Part shown: positions 60,001 to 64,000 of the stretch, piece by piece
How the letters are laid out: each line of letters starts with the position of its first letter
Position numbering within the stretch: the stretch's first letter is position 1
Assembly: GCA_009760855.2 (NCBI GenBank)
Contig: WPIO01000001.1
Coordinates: 2,996,001-3,060,000, forward strand
Source: Cristatella mucedo
Lineage: Eukaryota > Bryozoa > Phylactolaemata > Cristatellidae
Length of the DNA: 64,000 nucleotides
Direction: 5' to 3'
Notes under the pieces: model-generated
The model's database searches: none
Told to the model about the DNA's origin: nothing
What the model saw: only the letters and a program-made list of their open reading frames with translations
Translations under genes and position numbers: made by a program

Positions 60001-63000
60001 GCTGACTGCTGTAGTCTGCCTTCGCCTGCTTTAGCTGTTTCAGCGATGTCTTATCAAAGTTCTAGCCATAGAGCTGTGGAGATTGTACCTCATGTATGTC
60101 AAGGAAACAAAGAGTGCCCTGCCGACATATCGCGAAAAGATGGCTCAAGCCTACGACTTTGCTCTCGAGAAGATTGGAATGGACATACTATCGTTTCCGA
60201 TTTGGTCGGAATACGTCGCTTTTCTCAAATCTGTGTAAGTGCATGTTATAGGAATTTGTGCATCTACAAGACATACGTTGTGGAAGTTTAAGGCGTTGCT
60301 GCTTTCTAGAACTTTAACTATTTGTATCTGTTGGCTCTGTATCTGATCATTTTTCCATGCAGCTATGGCAAAACGCCCTTTCTCTATCTAGTTTTGTGTC
60401 CTCGTTTGCACCGTTTTTACTCTTTTCCTTCAGCTATCTCCCTCTCTATCTCTTCTCTCTCTCTCTCGCTCTCACTGTCTCGTCTGTCTGCTGGTCTGTC
60501 TGTTCTCCTCTCTTTGTTTCTCAACTTTTCATTTCACTCTCTTTCTCACTTCCAATCTCTCCGTGACCCACTCCCCAGCTCTCTTTCTCACTTCCTGTCT
60601 TTCTCATTCCCGCCCCTCTCACTATCTGTCTGTCTCTCTCAGCACTTCCTCTCCCTCTCCTCTTTCTCTCTCTCTTGCCCGTTTCTTTCGCTGTACGTTC
60701 GTCTATCTGTCTGTCTTCTTTTCTCCACGTTCCTTTGTTGCCACGCTCTCTGTTAAACTGTTTGCTCACTTTTCTGCATGAAGTCATAGTCAGCAATTTA
60801 TTTTGCACTCATGCTGTGGCTCCTGGAAAGCTGTTGTTTTGCTGATGACCTTGTTATATCTTTCACATTTCTTTCACGAGCAACATAAATTTTTGACTCA
60901 GTATTCGTTTTGACTGCTCACTCATAGGCCTTGCTAGTGATGGTCTGCTCATCTGTTTAGTTGGGGGGTGCCGAGCCTGAAGTTGTCACCCACGGAAATA
61001 GTGCTCCTGGAAGATTAGCCAGATCGCCTTTCTTGTGGCTGGTTATTTTTACTTTGACGCTTTTTCGATTCTTTGAGCCTTTAGGCTGTTGCTGCTATTG
61101 ATTGTCGTCTTTCGGTTTGTGTTTCTGGGCTTGTGGTAGCGTTGCCGAGCCCACAATTTCTCGTTTTCAGATGCCATTCATTGTCTATCCCTCTGCTGAT
61201 TTCATGCGTGTATATAGACCGTCGAGTCGTGGCCGTTACTAAGTGCTTTCTGCTTAGTGCACCGCTTCCCTGCTGTGCAGCCGAACTTCGTTTTCTTTTT
61301 CAATAGGGAGGCTGTGGGATCGTATGCTGAAAATCAGCGAATTACTGCAGTGCGGAAGATTTATCAACGAGGCGTGGTCACACCCATGTGGAATATTGAG
61401 ACACTGTGGAAAGAGTACTGCGCTTACGAAAACGTAAGTTGGCACCCATCGTGGACCGCAGATCGTGGAGCAGCGAATGCTTGCACGCTGTCGTGCCTCA
61501 CTAAAGACGGCACTTGTCCGATCGTGCAGACTAAGCTCAGTATAGCGGCATATGGTTTTATGCAGCTTTCACCACCTGCATTTGCTCAGTTTTCGCAAAG
61601 TTGATGGAAGTAGGGTCTCTTTGCTAGTACCTGTTGGCGAAGTGTTGACCTAGATTAGAGTCTATCAGCTAGTTCCGCTTGATATCTCAGCTGCATTTGA
61701 TATCTGTGATCACAAAATCCGTCTTGAGCAACTGTCTTCTTGCCTGGGCACAACCGGCATTGCAGTGCAATGGTTGAGCTCCTACTCCAGTTGAAACTTT
61801 GAGAGCCTTGAAGCCAGCGGTCATCCCGTGAGTCTTTGAAGTATAGGATACTACGGGCTCTGTTCTAGTTCCACTGGTTTTCACAAGTGATACTCACCCT
61901 TTTGTCGATGTAATTGCCAAGCACCATCTAGAATTTAACTTGTGTGCATGTTTACACCGTGCTGTACCCGATGCTACGAGTGCTCCTTGCCTGTCAGCAC
62001 CTCACAGGTTATCTCAACTCCTGTTTGGCTTACATTGCCTGCATTTGCACTTGGATGGCGGCTAACTTTCTCAAACTGAATGATGCTATGACCAACCTAA
62101 TAATTAAACCTAATAATAATTAATTTTGTTGGGTACCCTGTCCAGCTGGGCATGATGAATCTAAATACTGCACATCTACTGTTTTTCCCTGTCGCCCGTT
62201 TAGCTCCTCCCCGGAAATCCGAGCGTGATATCGATAGTCCATTGTTTGCAGGTCAATGCAGGCTACGTTGGCATATAGACTGGCAAGGTCGTCTGCTGAT
62301 CACACATAAATAGTGGGCAAGCGCAGGAACAAGTCAGCAGTAGCCGTGCAAAGTAGAAGAGCATGTCGGTGGTAGGCGATCATCTAGCTGCCCCCCTCCC
62401 CAGCTCCGATTTTGCTGCTCGTGCTAGAGACCACGTAGCCAGGCACCTGCAAAATGCAGGCTGATGAGTATGGGTGTGGCAGCCCTAACGTATTCATTCC
62501 TTTTTACTTTTTATAATAGTTAAAGTTTGTAGTGAAAGTGAGGTTTTTACTTTTGAGCAACACATTACTTTTTACTTAGCGCTACACGACGGCCCATGCG
62601 TCTGCTCGCGTGCTCGCATTCATCATTTCCTGTCGCCGCAGTAGCCAGAGTAGCCAGCGACTTCTAGCTCCTCCGTCGTCTGACAGCTATAAACGCTCCG
62701 TGTTTGGCCGAGACTTAAAGCTTTTTTTGCTTCCTATTTTCCGCCGCAGCTTCGTCGTCAGTTTGGTCGTTTGCCTTCCTCTCTGGCCTCTTGCAAATGG
62801 CTGCCGTTATGCTGCAGAGCGTGAATCCCATCATTGCGAAGAAGATGATCGAAGATCGCGGCCGCGATTACATGAACGCCCGACGAGTGGCCAAGGAGTA
62901 CGAGGCCGTCACGAAGGGACTGAACCGCGTTCGGCCGGCCGCTCCGCCGCAGAACACTGCCGAGGAGCAGAAGCAGACGGAGCTATGGAAGAAATACATC

Positions 63001-63450
63001 GACTGGGAGAAGGCCAACCCGCTGCGCACGGAGGATCACACCACCATCACTCGGCGAGTGATGTTCGCTTACGAGCAGTGCCTCCTCTGTCTCGGTTACC
63101 ATGCCGACGTGTGGTTCGAGGCGGCCAGCTACCTGGAGCAAGCTAGTCGGCTGCTATCGGAGAAGGGGGTGCGTATCGGTGGCGGCTGCAAGGGCGGCCG
63201 GCGGCCGCCCTTGCAGCTCGCAGCTCGGAATGCTTAGTTGCTGTAGCCCTGCCCACCCGCCTGCCCACTCACCCACCCCACATGTGCCGGAACTTTGGCT
63301 GTGTGGCACATTTGGGGTGTAAATTATATATATATATATATATTATATATATATAATATATAATATTATATATATATATATATAATTATAATAATTATAA
63401 TATATATATAATTATATTTATAATATATATATATATATAATTATATTTAT

Positions 63451-63509
<59 letters not shown>

Positions 63510-63847
63510 GTATATGTATATACCGTATATATGTATATATGTATACCACCTTCGGTGAACTGGGCTTGCCTATGCGCGTGTGCATGCATGGGAGGGGGCA
63601 CGACCCGGTCGTGGGTTCCCAAGTTATTCTGACTTTTTCGACATGCTGTTCGAGCCGTTTGGCGTCACCGTCCAAGACCGACCTGATCTGCGCCTCTGTG
63701 ACCGCCTGCTGCGGCTGTGCACTCTTACAGGATCAGAACACGGGCAAGGTGTTTGCCGAGGAAGCCGCCGGTGTGTACGAGCGAGCCGTGGGCTCGCTGC
63801 TGAAGAAAAGCATGCTGCTGCACTTTGCCTATGCCGACTTCGAAGAG
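45012..63847 (+). CDS. CSTF3: Cleavage stimulation factor subunit 3 (CstF-77), 5' part; continues past window
   Basis: CstF-77 (Drosophila Suppressor of forked, yeast Rna14) is the scaffold of the CstF complex that binds downstream of poly(A) signals during nuclear pre-mRNA 3' end formation. Eight exons encode, in order, a Ser/Pro-rich N-terminus and HAT (half-a-TPR) repeats: [21 protein letters not shown]...[94 protein letters not shown] and [11 protein letters not shown]. Similarity to animal CstF-77 is strong and colinear. About 12 codons between residue 113 and LWRLYLM are missing from the exons I found. The C-terminal HAT repeats and the proline-rich monkeytail region lie beyond the right edge. 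It is transcribed away from the cryptochrome gene. Confidence 0.93.
45222..45260. repeat. Perfect 18-bp inverted repeat with 3-nt loop
   Basis: Arms CGCCAGCAGCATTTAACC and its exact complement separated by AGC, in CSTF3 intron 1. In RNA it would form a strong hairpin. Confidence 0.93.
45358..45459 (+). CDS. CSTF3: CSTF3 exon 2 (34 codons)
   Basis: Acceptor ATTTTAG and donor GTACCG. First HAT helix pair, with [21 protein letters not shown] equivalent to the family's NPYDLDAW segment. Confidence 0.92.
45684..45779 (+). CDS. CSTF3: CSTF3 exon 3 (32 codons)
   Basis: Acceptor TTTGCAG; encodes [17 protein letters not shown] and YWKLYIEHE. The donor GTTTTT is weak but the junction with exon 4 matches the family exactly. 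Confidence 0.92.
46605..46791. mobile_element. SPIN-like hAT miniature element (MITE)
   Basis: A 187-bp element begins CAGTGGTTCTCAA and ends in the inverted TTGAGAACCACTG-type terminus (GAGAACCACTG), flanked by perfect 8-bp duplications ATTTAGAG at 46,597-46,604 and 46,792-46,799, the hAT signature. Internal landmarks CATGTTGTGGTGACCCCCAA and CGACCCCCAAAGGGGTCGCG match what I know of the SPIN (Space Invaders) consensus. It has no coding capacity; it is an internally deleted non-autonomous copy in CSTF3 intron 3. Confidence 0.9.
46810..47830. other. CSTF3 intron 3 sequence, nothing recognised
   Basis: No long frames or matching repeats. Confidence 0.5.
47834..47992 (+). mobile_element. tRNA-derived SINE, first family
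   Basis: TTTGGCCCAGCAGTTAAGG, GTCGTGGGCT, GCATATGCGAAGC and the GAATAGAGATTTAGTTCTC tail ending ATTATTATTATATT. Several small indels relative to the 13,973 copy. Confidence 0.78.
48628..48752 (+). mobile_element. LINE 3' tail
   Basis: TATCAAGCATGATATTACTC through GACGTAAAGCGCC and GAGGGCGCTTTATCAAGTGC to (ATT)n: the last 120 bp of the L2-like LINE. Confidence 0.85.
48760..51580. other. CSTF3 intron 3 sequence, nothing recognised
   Basis: Frames of up to 161 codons (49535-50020, minus) have no known motif and overlap other frames. No repeat family from this window was found here. Confidence 0.45.
51586..51692. repeat. (GT)n microsatellite
   Basis: GT run with three GTCTGT interruptions in CSTF3 intron 3. 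Confidence 0.96.
51700..54150. other. CSTF3 intron 3 sequence, nothing recognised
   Basis: Short frames only. A CACACGTG/ATGTGCACAC-rich patch lies at about 53,880-53,960. Confidence 0.45.
54158..54305 (+). mobile_element. tRNA-like SINE, second family, copy 2
   Basis: CATAAGGTGCTCGCTC, a good B box (GTGGGTTCGAGTC), CATTTATTGCCCGCTTCGAG and GGCAAGGCTCTTCTGTAGC; matches the copy at 13,461-13,575. Its 3' end AGCTATATAAATGA resembles the end of the first SINE family. Confidence 0.65.
55029..55061 (+). CDS. CSTF3: CSTF3 exon 4, 33-bp micro-exon
   Basis: Acceptor TATTTTAG and donor GTATGT flank eleven codons, [11 protein letters not shown], equivalent to IKAKNYDKVEK of vertebrate CstF-77. The preceding intron is about 9.2 kb. 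Confidence 0.88.
55226..55290. repeat. (CA)n microsatellite
   Basis: CA run with CATGCACG interruptions. Confidence 0.93.
55770..56050 (-). mobile_element. L2-like LINE RT fragment
   Basis: Reverse complement aligns with the start of the RT in copy C (GGTCCTATCTCGGTGGGAGA, GACTCCAGAGCATTGACGTC, then the GVLGP region). Degenerate, no tail. Confidence 0.7.
56207..56467 (-). other. 86-codon acidic ORF, possible transposon-derived fragment
   Basis: The frame encodes a serine/acidic segment followed by [18 protein letters not shown] and a stop. The last part recalls an LNDLVRDLxLxKxxAE motif that I have seen in repeat-encoded invertebrate proteins; this is recall, not a search. It could also be chance. 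Confidence 0.25.
57025..57072. repeat. (TA)n microsatellite
   Basis: TA run with ATTAT interruptions in an AT-rich intron segment. Confidence 0.92.
57715..58315 (+). repeat. Diverged duplicated intron segment, unit 1
   Basis: Shares with 58,565-59,015 an ordered series of blocks: GGTAAACGTTGAGA, CTTAGGGCAC, ATTTCCACATAAAACGAAAG, AAGTAAACCGGAAGCA, TCAACGTGAAATTT, GCTTGTGCACTGCTGCAGT and TGGATACAGTTTACTA. Confidence 0.75.
58327..58560 (-). mobile_element. LINE 3' UTR copy between the duplicated segments
   Basis: Reverse complement matches the copy A 3' UTR (GTGCTTAT, CACTGTGCATGCTGCCACTA, GTGCATGTCACCCCTAACCA, GTAAAGTGCCTAG) with (ATT)n at its end (left). 5'-truncated. Confidence 0.85.
58565..59015 (+). 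repeat. Diverged duplicated intron segment, unit 2
   Basis: Second copy of the segment described at 57,715; identity is moderate with several indels. Confidence 0.75.
59265..59345 (+). mobile_element. Short LINE RT relic
   Basis: Encodes [17 protein letters not shown], equivalent to [16 protein letters not shown] of copies A-C. Too short to classify further. Confidence 0.5.
60072..60234 (+). CDS. CSTF3: CSTF3 exon 6 (54 codons, split at both ends)
   Basis: Encodes [13 protein letters not shown] through FLKS; donor GTAAGT after GT. The acceptor could be at 60,071 or six bases earlier (TTCTAG), depending on the missing exon 5. Highly conserved block. Confidence 0.93.
60437..60720. repeat. Degenerate CT-rich tract in CSTF3 intron 6
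   Basis: CTCTCT, TGTCTGTC and CACTCTC units without a strict period. Confidence 0.85.
61307..61433 (+). CDS. CSTF3: CSTF3 exon 7 (42 codons)
   Basis: Acceptor TCAATAG and donor GTAAGT. The split Val codon is completed here and is followed by [20 protein letters not shown], almost invariant in animals. Confidence 0.95.
61640..62120 (+). mobile_element. Eroded L2-like LINE RT fragment in CSTF3 intron 7
   Basis: In broken frames: [15 protein letters not shown] (equivalent to LLDLSAAFDTIDHKV), then CTTGGATGGCGGCTAACTTT and CTCAAACTGAATGATG ([12 protein letters not shown]), ending in TAATAATAATTAAT. Confidence 0.75.
62818..63168 (+). CDS. CSTF3: CSTF3 exon 8 (117 codons)
   Basis: Acceptor ATGCTGCAG and donor GTGCGT. 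Contains [38 protein letters not shown] and [17 protein letters not shown]. An ATG upstream (62,797) in the same frame lies in the intron and is not the start. Confidence 0.95.
63320..63545. repeat. (TA)n tract in CSTF3 intron 8
   Basis: TATATA runs with ATTATAATT interruptions and a TATACATATG-like segment; highly self-complementary. Confidence 0.95.
63731..63847 (+). CDS. CSTF3: CSTF3 exon 9 (39 codons), last exon in window
   Basis: Acceptor CTTACAG and donor GTAAGC. Encodes [16 protein letters not shown] and [11 protein letters not shown], the next HAT repeat. The following exon lies beyond 64,000. Confidence 0.95.
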
Positions 63848-64000
63848 GTAAGCTCGCAGCTCGTTCGGTAGCAAGGTAGAATGGGAGCGATCACGCGATC
63901 GCCACCTCTTTCGGTTTCTGCCGCTCAGTGCATTGTCGCCCGCCCCCGAACGCTGCTCGGTCTGAAGTTGAAATCCAACTGCTGGGAGGAGGAGGGCCGT

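Noticed and set aside
62791-63237. A start codon at 62,797 and an independent 148-codon gene
   Set aside because: The frame is CSTF3 exon 8 with intron sequence on both sides; acceptor and donor fit the family exactly.

Overview
This is eukaryotic, almost certainly invertebrate animal, nuclear DNA. It contains two spliced housekeeping-type genes embedded in a repeat-dense background: no operons, GT..AG introns, L2/CR1-like LINEs with ATT tails, tRNA-derived SINEs, a Polinton/Maverick-type DNA polymerase relic, a SPIN-like hAT miniature element, and very long CT/GA, CA/GT and TA microsatellites. The species cannot be fixed from the sequence alone.

Layout. 1-4,400: AT-rich, frame-broken remnant of a Polinton/adintovirus-like element, with protein-primed type B DNA polymerase on the minus strand. 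4,400-9,880: GC-richer intergenic DNA with a LINE 3' fragment, an unclassified repeat and a LINE copy carrying a nested insertion. 9,887-30,464 (minus strand): an animal cryptochrome/(6-4)-photolyase family gene. Ten coding exons could be joined with codon phases agreeing at every junction (about 527 residues plus an unresolved C-terminal tail). Its introns hold LINE and SINE copies and kilobases of simple repeat. 30,465-44,960: no conserved gene recognised; LINE debris, SINEs, an inverted repeat, a long CT tract and a second copy of the unclassified repeat. 45,012 to the right edge (plus strand): the 5' half of CSTF3 (CstF-77, a HAT-repeat pre-mRNA 3' end processing factor). Eight exons are located, one short exon between 55,061 and 60,072 is unresolved, and the gene runs off the window.

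The two genes are divergently transcribed, about 14.5 kb apart, and nothing suggests they act together. The most notable observations are: a cryptochrome that has lost both histidines of the (6-4) photolyase active site while keeping a tryptophan chain; a SPIN-family hAT miniature element with a perfect 8-bp target duplication inside a CSTF3 intron; and a SINE family whose 3' tail matches that of the resident LINE, suggesting a SINE/LINE partner pair. I found no convincing wholly new multi-gene system.
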